64,000 nucleotides of DNA from an uncultured Clostridia bacterium (GCA_947165155.1 CAMUZI010000003.1:32032-96031), one strand, 5' to 3'. Positions 1 to 10,137 are shown, counted from the first letter of the stretch. A program made the numbers and translations. Notes: a model not told the origin generated them from the letters alone.

Positions 1-1
1 A

Positions 2-118
2 GCACTCTCTTGTTCAAACAGGGCATATGTAATTGAAAATGGTAAGATAGTATTATCAGGAAACTCGAGCGAGCTAATTTCAAGTGATGAAATAAAAAAA
101 TCTTACTTGGGAATGTAG
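2..118 (+). CDS. C-terminal end of ABC transporter ATP-binding protein (LivF-like branched-chain amino acid), truncated by window start
   Basis: Frame 2 reads ALSCSNRAYVIENGKIVLSGNSSELISSDEIKKSYLGM*, which matches the typical LivF C-terminus (xRAYVLENGxIVLSG...EIxxAYLG). Confidence 0.7.
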   Translation, partial: ALSCSNRAYVIENGKIVLSGNSSELISSDEIKKSYLGM

Positions 119-236
119 TTATTTATTTGACTAAAATAGTTAATTTAAGAATTGTTTATGTGATAATTTTAATGTTCAAAACCATAAAAATTCCATATTT
201 AGTAGCATGGGAGAGACGTTTGAAATGTATTTTTAA

Positions 237-780
237 ACCTCAAATGTGTGCTTTCACCATCGAATTTAAGAATTTCTCCACTTCGTACCTTTTGCTGATA
301 AGAGAAAGAGAATTGAGTTTTGCAATTTTTGTCAATTTTTCTTGTTTGAGTTCATTTTCTCGTTTAATTTCTAACTTTTTTCTTTTGCATTGACAGTTGA
401 TATAAGCTAAAAAAACTTATTTATTAATGGAATATTCGCTAAATATTGAATAGGTTATTCATAAAGTTTACAAATTTTAGTGTAACTTCTGGTTCGAGTT
501 TGATACCTTTTTTGAACTATTTACCAATACCTCCGTCGCTACTTTATAATGATTTGGCTTTCCTTTTTTCCCTTTTTTGAATTCTATTAGTTTGAGTTCT
601 ATTAATTTATATTGATTTCTTATGAAAGTGCTTTTATTACTGATTTGCGTTATCCACATTAATTTCAGATTATCTACTGAAATCCATTCTGGCCGTCTGA
701 GCTTACTATAAAGTGCAGCCATCCTATGCCAGATGGCGATTTGGCACGTCGAGATTGAATTTTGTTCGATTCATTTGTCA
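237..780 (-). pseudogene. Decayed DNA-binding/replication-type (winged-helix-like) protein remnant
   Basis: 477..722(-) SKLRRPEWISVDNLKLMWITQISNKSTFIRNQYKLIELKLIEFKKGKKGKPNHYKV resembles replication-organiser HTH segments. A second minus-strand fragment KRENELKQEKLTKIAKLNSLSLISKRYEVEKFLNSMVKAHI* (~237-360) lies downstream in a broken frame. Confidence 0.35.
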
Positions 781-986
781 AAAGCATTCAGCAAATCTAG
801 ATAAGTCATAAAACATCCCCTACTAATAGGGGAAATTCTCGCTTTTTTTGCACTATTTAGTGTAAAATTCGTAACTCAAACGCAAAAAATTAGATTGTTA
901 ATTTGTAATATTTTATAATTATTTTAAATCTATTAATATATATAGAATCACTTAATAAATCAAAATAAATTCTGCGATATTATATA

Positions 987-1130
987 GGTATTGCTAAAAA
1001 TAGATAGATGAAGCAAAATAACTCGAATACACCAATTAAAAATAAAGTATAAATAAGTAATCAGCAGACTTTATTCTTTCGTTTTTAGAGTGATATTTCT
1101 CAAGGGTTCTATTCACTTTTAGTAATGTCC
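987..1130 (-). repeat. MITE-like element copy A (~144 bp)
   Basis: Starts ggtattgctaaaaatagatagatgaagc and ends ttctattcacttttagtaatgtcc. Internal gtaatcagcagactttattc is shared with the copies at 9770, 25182 and 30500. Confidence 0.7.
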
Positions 1131-1197
1131 GTCAAAATATTATAATCTTTAGTTACTCGACACTTTTGTGGTAAAATCAAACTAGGTGGTGTTTGTT

Positions 1198-4100
1198 ATG
1201 AGTAATTATTTGACTATATCTGCCAATGAGGCCGTTTCTAAAGTTAGTTATAAATTCATTGACGTTTCTTGTGTTTATCCAATAACTCCCTCAAGCGAGA
1301 TGTCTGAAAAAGTTTATAAAATGTCATACGACGGAGAAAAAAATATTTTTGGTCAGACCGTTATCGTTAGGGAAATGCAGTCTGAAGCTGGTTCTTCTGC
1401 TGTTTTGCATGGAGCTCTTACCTCTGGCTCTTTGTGTTCGACTTTTACATGTTCACAAGGTCTTTTGTTGATGATCCCTGAAATGTATAGGATATGCGGT
1501 GAATTTTTACCCGCGGTTATACATGTCTCTTCTAGATCTGTTGCAAAACATGCACTTTCTATTTTTTGCGATCATTCCGATGTTTACTCTTGTCTTCAAA
1601 CAGGATGGGCAATGATATGTTCTTCTAATGTACAAGAGGCGCATGATTTTGCATGTATTTCTCATATGTCAGCAATAGAATCTAGTTATCCATTTTTGCA
1701 TTTTTTTGACGGATTTAGAACTTCTCATGAAATTCAAAAAGTTCGAATCGTAGATGATAAATTTATACTCGATAACGTCAATTTCGAGTGCATTCAAAAA
1801 TTTAGAAATAGTGCATTAAGCAATCATCGTTCGTTCATCAGAGGAAGTAATCAAAATGATGATATATATTTTCAGTGTTGTGAGGCTGGAAATAAAATTC
1901 AAGCTAAAGTTACATCTAACATTGAAATATACATGAATAAGTTCAATGAATATTTTGGAACTTCCTATCATCCCTTTGATTTCTATGGAGACGAAAATGC
2001 TGAATACATAATTGTCGCATTAGGTTCGATATGTGGTACTACTGAAGAAGTTGTTGATTTTTTAAATTCAAAAAATAAAAAAGTTGGAGTGATAAAAGTT
2101 CGCGTATTCAGACCTTTTTCTTCCTCTCATTTTGTTGATCTCCTACCTAAAACTGTAAAAAAAGTTTCCGTTCTTGATAGGTCAAAAACTCCAGGAGCAT
2201 CGGGCGAGGCTTTATATCTTGATGTAGTCTCCGCTCTATATGAACATAAAATCAATATCGAGGTTTTGGGAGGAATATACGGATTGGGAGGGAAAAATAC
2301 GTCTCCTTCAGATATTTTGTCAGTTTTTGAAAATATGTTTTACGACAATTCAAAGCGTAAATTTACTGTGGGAATAGATGATGATGTTTCATATTTGTCT
2401 CTTAATCCTTCTGAGCACATAGAAACTGATAATTCTATTTCATTGAAATTCTTTGGAGTGGGTTCTGATGGAATGGTTGGAGCTTCTAAAAACATTGCAA
2501 AAATGATAGGAGAATCTTCAGAGTTGAATGTTCAATATTATCCTCAATACGATTCTAAAAAGAGTGGAGGATTGACAATTTCTCACATTCGATTTAGTGA
2601 TGTGCCTATAAAGTCCGAATATTACATAGAAAAAGCAAATTATGTTATTTGTAGCAATTTTAGTTACGTATCGAAATACGACTTCACTGAAAGCCTTAAA
2701 AACGGAGGCACTTTTCTGATTAATTGCAAAGAAGATAAATTAAAACTTCCTTGTAAATTATGCGAATTTATAAAAGAAAATAATATATCGGTTTATTCGA
2801 TTAATGCAAAAAAAATCACATCAGAATTAAACTTGGGGAACTTTTATGGGATAGTCATGCAAGGAGCGTTTTTGAAAATATGCCCACATTTGGAATATCA
2901 AGATAAGAAAGATTTGATTAAAAGGTTTGTTCGGGATTTTTATTATAAAAAAAATCAGAAACTAATAGAATCAAACTTAAGAGCTATTGATCTATCTTTT
3001 GATGAAGTAAAAAAAGTAGAAAAAATCGGAATTTTAGAAGAAAATGAACACAATTACGATACGATTGATTTAATTAACTTGAACAGAGGAAATAATATTC
3101 CAGTTTCTAAGTTTTCAGAGTTTTTTAATGGAAATACTCCATGTGCAACTTCATCAAAAAGTATTATTAGTTCAAATAAGCATCCAAAGTGGATTTCAGA
3201 AAATTGTTCTCAATGTGGTTTGTGCTCGTTTATATGTCCTCACGCTTCAATTAGATCATTTGTGTTGGATGATAATGAGATAAAAAAGTTAGGAAATATT
3301 AAACACGAAAAGATGTTCGGAAGTGAAAATAAAAACTTTGTAATATCAGTTTCAGATAAGCATTGTACTGGATGTTCACTATGTGCTACGGTTTGCCCCG
3401 GAAGAATGGGAAAGAAAGCGCTAGAAATGTCTGAGAATTCGGATAGTACAGAAGGATTCGATTTTCTTGAAAATAGTAAAACAAATTATAAAAGTAAGAT
3501 TGTGAAAACAATAAGAGATGTTCAATTCAAAGAATCTTTAATGAAGTTCAATTCAGCATGTCCAGGGTGCGGCGAAACTGGATATGTTAGGTTAATTTCA
3601 CAACTCTTCGGTGAAAGGTTAGTAATTTCAAATGCTACTGGATGTAGTTCAATTTGGGGAGGGAATGCAAGTGCGGTTCCCTATTTTGTAAGTAAAAATG
3701 GTTTAAATCCAGCATGGCAAAATTCTCTTTTTGAAGATGCGGCGGAATTTGGATTCGGTATGTATCTTTCACATAAATCGATGAGGGAAAAAATACTTAA
3801 TTTAGTCAAAGAGATACTATCTTTATCTCATGACGACGAATTAAAAAAGTTATGTTCACAATATATCGAAACATTTAATTCAGGAGATGAAAATTTTGAA
3901 GTATCCTCTAAATTAGTAGATGAGCTTAATAAATCACAAGAAAAGATAGAACAGATAAAGAAAGTTTTATTGAATAAAGAATATGTTTCTAAAAAATCAT
4001 TTTGGGTTATCGGAGGAGATGGATGGGCGTATGATATCGGCTTTGGAGGTCTTGACCATATTATGGCATCGGGAGAAGATATAAATATTCTAGTTTTAGA

Positions 4101-4542
4101 TACGGAAATATACTCTAACACTGGAGGACAAGCTTCAAAAGCGACTCCAGAGCATGCATCAGCATCGTTTGCACTCGGAGGGAAAAATCAAAAGAAAAAA
4201 AATCTTTCCAGAATGATTATGTCTTACCAAACTGCTTATGTAGCGCAAGTTTCCATGGGAGCAAACCAAAATCAGTGTCTTAAAGCCATAATTGAAGCAG
4301 AAAAATTTAGAGGACCTTCTCTCATAGTTGCATATGCACCGTGTATTGGACACGGAATTAAAGGTGGCCTTTCAAATTCAATAGATACTCAAAAATTAGC
4401 AGTAAAATCAGGACACTTCGATTTGTTTAGATTTGATCCTAATAAAAAAGAACTACTTAAAGATTCTTCATCTGACGAAAATTATATGAAAGAGTTTATG
4501 TCACACGAACGTCGATTTGATGCTTTTATGAAAGATAATTAA
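1198..4542 (+). CDS. nifJ: Pyruvate:ferredoxin (flavodoxin) oxidoreductase
   Basis: ~1114 aa; PITPSSEMSE N-terminus, two CxxCxxC...CP ferredoxin clusters, SACPGCGETGY and TPP-binding GGDGWAYDIGFGGLDH. RBS aggtggt points to the ATG at 1198. Confidence 0.95.
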   Translation: MSNYLTISANEAVSKVSYKFIDVSCVYPITPSSEMSEKVYKMSYDGEKNIFGQTVIVREMQSEAGSSAVLHGALTSGSLCSTFTCSQGLLLMIPEMYRICGEFLPAVIHVSSRSVAKHALSIFCDHSDVYSCLQTGWAMICSSNVQEAHDFACISHMSAIESSYPFLHFFDGFRTSHEIQKVRIVDDKFILDNVNFECIQKFRNSALSNHRSFIRGSNQNDDIYFQCCEAGNKIQAKVTSNIEIYMNKFNEYFGTSYHPFDFYGDENAEYIIVALGSICGTTEEVVDFLNSKNKKVGVIKVRVFRPFSSSHFVDLLPKTVKKVSVLDRSKTPGASGEALYLDVVSALYEHKINIEVLGGIYGLGGKNTSPSDILSVFENMFYDNSKRKFTVGIDDDVSYLSLNPSEHIETDNSISLKFFGVGSDGMVGASKNIAKMIGESSELNVQYYPQYDSKKSGGLTISHIRFSDVPIKSEYYIEKANYVICSNFSYVSKYDFTESLKNGGTFLINCKEDKLKLPCKLCEFIKENNISVYSINAKKITSELNLGNFYGIVMQGAFLKICPHLEYQDKKDLIKRFVRDFYYKKNQKLIESNLRAIDLSFDEVKKVEKIGILEENEHNYDTIDLINLNRGNNIPVSKFSEFFNGNTPCATSSKSIISSNKHPKWISENCSQCGLCSFICPHASIRSFVLDDNEIKKLGNIKHEKMFGSENKNFVISVSDKHCTGCSLCATVCPGRMGKKALEMSENSDSTEGFDFLENSKTNYKSKIVKTIRDVQFKESLMKFNSACPGCGETGYVRLISQLFGERLVISNATGCSSIWGGNASAVPYFVSKNGLNPAWQNSLFEDAAEFGFGMYLSHKSMREKILNLVKEILSLSHDDELKKLCSQYIETFNSGDENFEVSSKLVDELNKSQEKIEQIKKVLLNKEYVSKKSFWVIGGDGWAYDIGFGGLDHIMASGEDINILVLDTEIYSNTGGQASKATPEHASASFALGGKNQKKKNLSRMIMSYQTAYVAQVSMGANQNQCLKAIIEAEKFRGPSLIVAYAPCIGHGIKGGLSNSIDTQKLAVKSGHFDLFRFDPNKKELLKDSSSDENYMKEFMSHERRFDAFMKDN

Positions 4543-4629
4543 ACACTTTTAGTTAAGGAAAAAGTTTTCAATTATTTTTACTCCCTCATATAGCGTGAAT
4601 TTATGATATAGTTTCTATTTTAATATGAT

Positions 4630-4980
4630 TTGCCTAATTTGCCTATGTTTCATAGCTTTTTCTATAGCATTTTGAGTTTGAGTAAAATCGGCAACTAATG
4701 AATTTAGGTTTTATTAAGTACGGCGTAAAAATTGGATGCACCTTTTGAGTGTTTAACTATTTTACTATTATCGGTCTAATCTGCTTGTGCCTAATAGCTT
4801 TTTCTATAGCATTTTGAGTTTGAGTAAAATCGGCGACTAATGAATTTAGGTTTTATTAAGTACGGCGTAAAAATTGGATGCACCTTTTGAGTGTTTAACT
4901 ATTTTACTATTATCGGTCTAATCTGCTTGTGCCTAATAGCTTTTTCTATAGCATTTTGAGTTTGAGTAAAATCGGCAACC
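4630..4980 (-). repeat. Tandem ~142-bp repeats of the 3' end of spoVFB plus downstream sequence
   Basis: agctttttctatagcattttgagtttgagtaaaatcgg occurs at 4654, 4796 and 4938 (period 142). The 4938 copy is inside the intact gene. Confidence 0.9.
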
Positions 4981-5471
4981 AGAGAGTTTGGCTTTTGATC
5001 AGGCGCATCTTGAATCATCGGAGTAAAATATATGTTTTTCATATTCATGGCTTTTGCGATGTTCTGAAGTGAGAATCCTAAAGCATCGTTACTCGCAAAC
5101 GATATGACAATTGGTTTTTGAACTCTTAATTGCGACTTCACAGACATCGTAACTGGCGTATCTGTTATAGCATTACATATTTTCCCAAGCGTATTACTTG
5201 TGCATGGACATACAACTAGCAAATCAGCAACGTTTTTTGGACCTATAGGTTCAGCGTCTTCTATTGAAACTATGGCCTTTTTATTACATATTTCTTCTAG
5301 TTCGTTTTTTATGTCACTAGCTTTTCCAAATCGAGTATCTATTTGTGAAGCGTTAAACGACATGATCGGTATAAGGTCATAAGTTTTTGAAAGTTTTAAT
5401 GCCTCATCTAATGCCTTTCTAAATGAGCAAAATGAGCCACACATAGCAAATGCTATTTTTATTTTTTTCAT
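4899..5471 (-). CDS. spoVFB: Dipicolinate synthase subunit B (flavoprotein)
   Basis: 190 aa; IAFAMCGSFCSFRKALDEALKL, VVCPCTSNTLGKICNAITDTPVTMSVKSQLR, adjacent to spoVFA. Confidence 0.9.
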   Translation of the reverse strand: MKKIKIAFAMCGSFCSFRKALDEALKLSKTYDLIPIMSFNASQIDTRFGKASDIKNELEEICNKKAIVSIEDAEPIGPKNVADLLVVCPCTSNTLGKICNAITDTPVTMSVKSQLRVQKPIVISFASNDALGFSLQNIAKAMNMKNIYFTPMIQDAPDQKPNSLVADFTQTQNAIEKAIRHKQIRPIIVK

Positions 5472-6280
5472 TTTTCACCTATTATATTAAATATGGATTC
5501 TTTTATTATTTCAGCTGACTCTTTTGGAAAATATTTACCTGGAATTCCTAGCGCCTGTAGATACTTCATACTATTTTCTTCACACGATTTTTTATCGATT
5601 CCGTTTTTCGACGCTACATCTATGAAAAAGGTCTCAGAGTTTATGTTTTTTATTACATCATTCGAAAAAATCATAGAAGGTACCGTGTTTATTATGAAAT
5701 CAAATTTTAAATCTGTGAATTCTGTTACCTCCAAGGCACCAAAGTTATCTATCCAAAAACTATCTTTTTCTTTGTTACCCAAAACATGAACTCCACAATT
5801 TAGACCTAAGAGAAGTTTTGTAAGAGTTTTTCCTATTCTTCCAAATCCAGAAATCAATATTTTCATTTTGTTAAATGGCTTTTTTGAATATTTCGACAAT
5901 ATTTTTATAATTCCATGCGATGTTAACTCTGCGTTTTTTAGTAAAAATAATTCACTCTTAGAGTAATCAAATATTTTTATTTTATCGTCTAATTTCCCAT
6001 CTAATAATTCTTTTTTCCCACAAAATATTTTAAAATCTTCCGTAAGTTTTGATGATAGATCAGCAATTTTCATATCTGTATCAGAGATCGTTATTCCGTC
6101 TCTTGTAGGAGGAATTGGAAGTATGAGATTTTTGCAATGAATTTCATTAACATCTTCTACTAACGAAGAACTCATACAACTTTGATTTAGTATGTCATTT
6201 AAAAATCTAAACCTATCATCAGATCTTATTATTTGGAATGTTTTTATCATTTTTACCCTAAAAATAGTTTCATACGACAT
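5468..6280 (-). CDS. spoVFA: Dipicolinate synthase subunit A
   Basis: 270 aa; LILPIPPTRDG, KILISGFGRIGKTLTKLL NAD-binding motif, FIDVASKNG, LGIPGKYFPKESAEII; overlaps spoVFB. Confidence 0.9.
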   Translation of the reverse strand: MSYETIFRVKMIKTFQIIRSDDRFRFLNDILNQSCMSSSLVEDVNEIHCKNLILPIPPTRDGITISDTDMKIADLSSKLTEDFKIFCGKKELLDGKLDDKIKIFDYSKSELFLLKNAELTSHGIIKILSKYSKKPFNKMKILISGFGRIGKTLTKLLLGLNCGVHVLGNKEKDSFWIDNFGALEVTEFTDLKFDFIINTVPSMIFSNDVIKNINSETFFIDVASKNGIDKKSCEENSMKYLQALGIPGKYFPKESAEIIKESIFNIIGEK

Positions 6281-6379
6281 TCTATTCTCAATAAAGCATT
6301 GATGATACGTTTTATTTAATGCACCTATGCCCCATGTTATAAATACATTGATCGCTTTCGCTTCATTTGAAGGTAAATG

Positions 6380-6409
6380 TTGACAAACATAGGTGTTTTA
6401 ATGTAAAAT
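6380..6409 (+). promoter_or_regulatory. Sigma-70/SigA-type promoter for secreted ORF 6434..7570
   Basis: TTGACA (6380-6385), 18 nt, TAAAAT (6404-6409). Confidence 0.5.
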
Positions 6410-6433
6410 TTTGGGTGTTATTTGTTTGAAAGG

Positions 6434-7570
6434 ATGATAACTATGAAAAGTAAAAGGTTGATATCGGCAGTGTTAGCGTCACTAGGGGCGTTTGGTTCTT
6501 TGAAGGCTGCGGGTGGAGGTAAAAATAATACTGAATTACAAAGTGGGGGGAGCGAAGTTCTTATTAATAAAAACACTCAAAGTAGAAATAAGCTTCAGGG
6601 AGTTGGAAATTCGAAGCCAAGTGTTAAGAATTCTAAAACAAAGATGAAAATGTTAGGTGCTCGTAAACCAAACATAAGTGATAGTCAACAAAAACGGAGA
6701 GGTAAAAATGTTGGTAAAGGGAATAAAAATGTGAATTTTGTTGATAAAAGCTTAAAAGATAACAATTCTGCGCGCAAACGAAGCTGGTCGACGCCTCAAA
6801 AGGCTACTGCCGGTGTGGTTGGGGGTCTAGTTGGTACTACTCTGGTCGTAGGGTCAGGATATGGTATATATCGGTGGGTTAATGGTGCACCATGTGAGTT
6901 ATTAAAAAATATGGATGTCAGTGGTTTGGTCAAAAGAAGGCGGGAAGATCCTTATTGCATTAAAGTTAAATATAAAGAAGAAGATGGAACTATATATTAT
7001 CATTGTTACAAATTCTTTTTAGTATTTGAGTATGAAAAGGATAAAAATGATGACAATAGAAATAATTGTTATATTTATTTAAAAATTGTAGATGAGAACA
7101 GAAAGGATAAGATGTTTAACGGTACACCGGTAATATTACCGGTAGATATAAACAACATAGGATATAGATTCCCAAGATGGAAAGCCATACATGAAAAAGT
7201 AGACAAATTAGAACTTGAGGCAATTAATAAAGCCCTGGATATTGTTCTTGATAAAATTATTGAGAATGAAACTCAGTACATGAAAGACAAGAATAATAAT
7301 GAGCTGTATAAAGGAGAACACAAAAAAGAATTGAAAGAATTTATGGTTAAAATGATTGGTAACAATTTTGGTGCGAGTCTGAAGGGGGCTCCAGAGCATT
7401 TTTATTTCGATGCGTTGTTGTCTACAGGAAGTATAAGTAAATTAAAGAATGTTGTTAACTATGACAGACAAGAAATTTTACAAGAAGTTGGTAACATTGG
7501 TGATTGTCCATCTAAAGAGCGAAGCTATTTGTGTGATGATGAAATTGATAGTGATGGTGAAGATGATTAG
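6434..7570 (+). CDS. Uncharacterised secreted/membrane-anchored protein (signal peptide, basic linker, TM, unknown domain)
   Basis: ORF 6422..7570; MKSKRLISAVLASLGAFGSLKAA signal-like N-terminus, Lys/Asn/Arg-rich linker, TM TAGVVGGLVGTTLVVGSGYGIYRW, acidic C-terminus. Paralogous to 8602..9657. Confidence 0.75.
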   Translation: MITMKSKRLISAVLASLGAFGSLKAAGGGKNNTELQSGGSEVLINKNTQSRNKLQGVGNSKPSVKNSKTKMKMLGARKPNISDSQQKRRGKNVGKGNKNVNFVDKSLKDNNSARKRSWSTPQKATAGVVGGLVGTTLVVGSGYGIYRWVNGAPCELLKNMDVSGLVKRRREDPYCIKVKYKEEDGTIYYHCYKFFLVFEYEKDKNDDNRNNCYIYLKIVDENRKDKMFNGTPVILPVDINNIGYRFPRWKAIHEKVDKLELEAINKALDIVLDKIIENETQYMKDKNNNELYKGEHKKELKEFMVKMIGNNFGASLKGAPEHFYFDALLSTGSISKLKNVVNYDRQEILQEVGNIGDCPSKERSYLCDDEIDSDGEDD

Positions 7571-7617
7571 TAATCATTATTATTGATGTGTTTTACCTTT
7601 TATTTAGGAGATAAAGT

Positions 7618-8601
7618 GTGTTTATAGATATAGTTAAGATTAGCGTAAAAGCTGGAAAGGGAGGAAATGGTGCAGTTTCTTTTTGCAAAGATGGTTTTTC
7701 TACCCGAAAAGGTCCTGATGGCGGGAATGGCGGACGTGGTGGAAGCATAATTTTTGTAGCGAGTTCAAATCTTTCCACTTTATCTTCTTTTAGAAATAAA
7801 AAGAAATTTTTTGCTGAAAACGGAAAAGATGGGACATCGAAAAAGTGTAGTGGAAGAAAAGGAGAAGATTTATATATAAAAGTTCCTTGCGGCACTCTAA
7901 TTAAAAACGCCGATGATGGCAAAATATTATGCGATATGTGTGAAAATAACATGGAATTTGTGTGCGCTAAAGGAGGAGACGGAGGAGCAGGAAATATAAA
8001 CTTCAAGTCCTCGGTAAATAGGAGTCCTCGGTTTGCGAAAGAGGGTAAGCCCGGGGAGTTTTTTGATTTAGTTTTAGAACTGAAGCTCATTGCCGATGTA
8101 GGTCTGATTGGAATGCCAAATGCAGGAAAGTCTACTATAATTTCTTCTGTGAGCAACGCTAATTCTAGGATTGGGAACTATCCGTTTACCACGCTTTCTC
8201 CGGTTCTCGGAGTTGTTGATATGTTTGAAAGATCGTTCGTCGTTGCAGATATTCCAGGTTTAATCGAAGGTGCCTCTGATGGTTTGGGCTTGGGGCATGA
8301 ATTTCTAAGACACGTTCAAAGATGCAAAATTTTAGTTCACGTCGTCGATGTTTCATCAGATGATCCAATAAAAGATTTCTTATTAATAAACGATGAGCTG
8401 AAAAAATTTGATAAAAAACTGCTAAAAGTTCCGATGATAGTCGTGGCAAACAAAACTGACGTATCATCGGAAGAAAATTTGCATAAATTTCGCAAATTTG
8501 CAAAAAAAAATAAACTCAAATTATTTGAAACCTCTGCAATTTCTGGTAAACAATCCATAATCCCGCTGATTTCAGAAATATCAAAGATCATTTCCGGTTA
8601 A
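7618..8601 (+). CDS. obg: Obg family ribosome-assembly GTPase
   Basis: Glycine-rich Obg domain (AGKGGNGAVSFCKDGF...GPDGGNGGRGG), GTPase motifs GMPNAGKST, DIPGLIEGASDGLGLGHEFLRH, NKTD; GTG start. Confidence 0.95.
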   Translation: MFIDIVKISVKAGKGGNGAVSFCKDGFSTRKGPDGGNGGRGGSIIFVASSNLSTLSSFRNKKKFFAENGKDGTSKKCSGRKGEDLYIKVPCGTLIKNADDGKILCDMCENNMEFVCAKGGDGGAGNINFKSSVNRSPRFAKEGKPGEFFDLVLELKLIADVGLIGMPNAGKSTIISSVSNANSRIGNYPFTTLSPVLGVVDMFERSFVVADIPGLIEGASDGLGLGHEFLRHVQRCKILVHVVDVSSDDPIKDFLLINDELKKFDKKLLKVPMIVVANKTDVSSEENLHKFRKFAKKNKLKLFETSAISGKQSIIPLISEISKIISG

Positions 8602-9657
8602 TCATGTTATCTCATCCTTGCTGACATCAATCTCTGTTACGGTAAAAGCACCTGCATTTTTTATTTCGTTAATTTTTTTGTCTGACAAAACATAAAATCG
8701 GACATCGTTGTTGGGCGGCTTATCTACCCCTGAGTTGTTAAGGATAAATTTTTCAGCATATCCCTGCAAGGTACCATGCCCTGCTATGTTATCATAAAGT
8801 TTGCTGGAATCTTTCATCATTTTTCCCGCCACCAATCGAGTAACAAGCACATAACCCAACATACCAGCTGATTTTTCAAACAGTCTCCTTTCTTTGAGAT
8901 TACTATCCAATTGAAGCCCATTTTTATTTATTTCATAGCACAAGCTTTCCTCATCGCTTGTTATCTTAAGTTGTTCTGGTGGTGCATCAAATTTACCCTT
9001 TTTACACTCCATATCTTCAACTCTGCTTATGAGGTAAAACTTTCTATTTTCGACTCCTTTTTTGCCATTTGTCACCAGATAAAATTTGATGTTCAAAAAC
9101 TTATAATTTTTTTTATCAGTCCACTCATACTCAACCAGCACATCACTACCACAAAAACGCACTAAGTTGTCATTAAAAACTTTCATGTGCTCCATAAAAT
9201 CGCAATTTCCAAATTTCCTTATTAAGTAACGTGCAAGAAAATATGCGCCAAAACCTGTTCCACCAAGTATAATAGGGCTACCAATCCCGATACCTAACTT
9301 CCCAGCCAATGGAAGCCTTCCCCACCAATTTGAAGACGAATCACTTTTAGACAAATTAACATTTAACAAATTTACATTTTTCGCTGCAGGATTGATATTA
9401 GTCAATCTATTTTTCACGTTTTCATCTTTTAAATCACGATTTATCCTATTTACTCTACCAATTCTGGGCCTTTTTTGATTCACATTCTCAACATTTAAAC
9501 CAAAATTTGGCTTAATCTTCGTTGATTCCTTAGAAAACTGAGACCTGCTACGCGGCCGAGAGCCCTTGTTAACTTTTTCACTGTGACCAGATACCATAGA
9601 AAAAGCTCCCAACGATGCTAAAATACCAGATAATACTCTCCTCTTATCCACGGACAT
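8602..9657 (-). CDS. Uncharacterised secreted/membrane-anchored protein, paralog of 6434..7570
   Basis: MSVDKRRVLSGILASLGAFSMVSG signal-like N-terminus, basic Asn-rich linker, TM LGIGIGSPIILGGTGFGAYFLARYL; C-domain aligns with 6434..7570 around YKFLNIKFYLV / YHCYKFFLVFEYE. Confidence 0.75.
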   Translation of the reverse strand: MSVDKRRVLSGILASLGAFSMVSGHSEKVNKGSRPRSRSQFSKESTKIKPNFGLNVENVNQKRPRIGRVNRINRDLKDENVKNRLTNINPAAKNVNLLNVNLSKSDSSSNWWGRLPLAGKLGIGIGSPIILGGTGFGAYFLARYLIRKFGNCDFMEHMKVFNDNLVRFCGSDVLVEYEWTDKKNYKFLNIKFYLVTNGKKGVENRKFYLISRVEDMECKKGKFDAPPEQLKITSDEESLCYEINKNGLQLDSNLKERRLFEKSAGMLGYVLVTRLVAGKMMKDSSKLYDNIAGHGTLQGYAEKFILNNSGVDKPPNNDVRFYVLSDKKINEIKNAGAFTVTEIDVSKDEIT

Positions 9658-9769
9658 AAAAATAACCTCACTTGTTATTTAATATAAAGACCCGCCCGAG
9701 ACCAAACGGCCCCATTCACGCCCTCTTATATCATCTGATGTTAAATTTTGCAAGCTCTTAATCATCAAA

Positions 9770-9916
9770 GGCGTAATTTCTAAAAGCGGCTGGGAACCGT
9801 GAAATTATCACCCGAAAAATGAAGGAGTAAAGTCTGCTGATTACTTTATTCTATTGTTTTTTTAACCAGTTTATTCGAATCATTTTGCTTTATCTATACT
9901 ATATTTTAGCAATACC
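9770..9916 (+). repeat. MITE-like element copy B (~147 bp)
   Basis: Contains cccgaaaaatgaaggagtaaagtctgctgattactttattctattgtttttttaacc and ends tttagcaatacc; inverted relative to copy A. Confidence 0.65.
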
Positions 9917-10047
9917 AATTTTTAGCAATGTCACATATCTTTCCTATGTGTTGAAAACGTCTATCTTTTTTGTAATGCCGTGTTACAAACTTTACTTTTT
10001 TGTTTTTTTATCCTATAATGTTAGCGTGGTGGTTGATTGTGAGTGTT

Positions 10048-10137
10048 GGAGAGGTGTCCGAGAGGCCTAAGGAGCACGATTGGAAATCGTGTAAACGGTA
10101 AAACGTTTCTGGGGTTCGAATCCCCATCTCTCCGCCA
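10048..10137 (+). tRNA. tRNA-Ser (anticodon GGA)
   Basis: GGAGAGGTGTCCGAGAGGCCTAAGGAGCACGATTGGAAATCGTGTAAACGG...GGGGTTCGAATCCCCATCTCTCCGCCA; anticodon stem CACGA/TCGTG, long variable arm, encoded CCA. Confidence 0.95.

Noticed and set aside
127-393. 88-aa plus-strand ORF
   Set aside because: No RBS or family signal; the opposite strand carries the more protein-like fragment of a decayed gene
3828-4353. Antisense ORFs within nifJ (and similar antisense ORFs in other large genes)
   Set aside because: Shadow ORFs opposite a strongly supported coding sequence
4630-4980. Possible CRISPR-like array
   Set aside because: Units are 142 bp, contiguous without spacers, and derive from spoVFB
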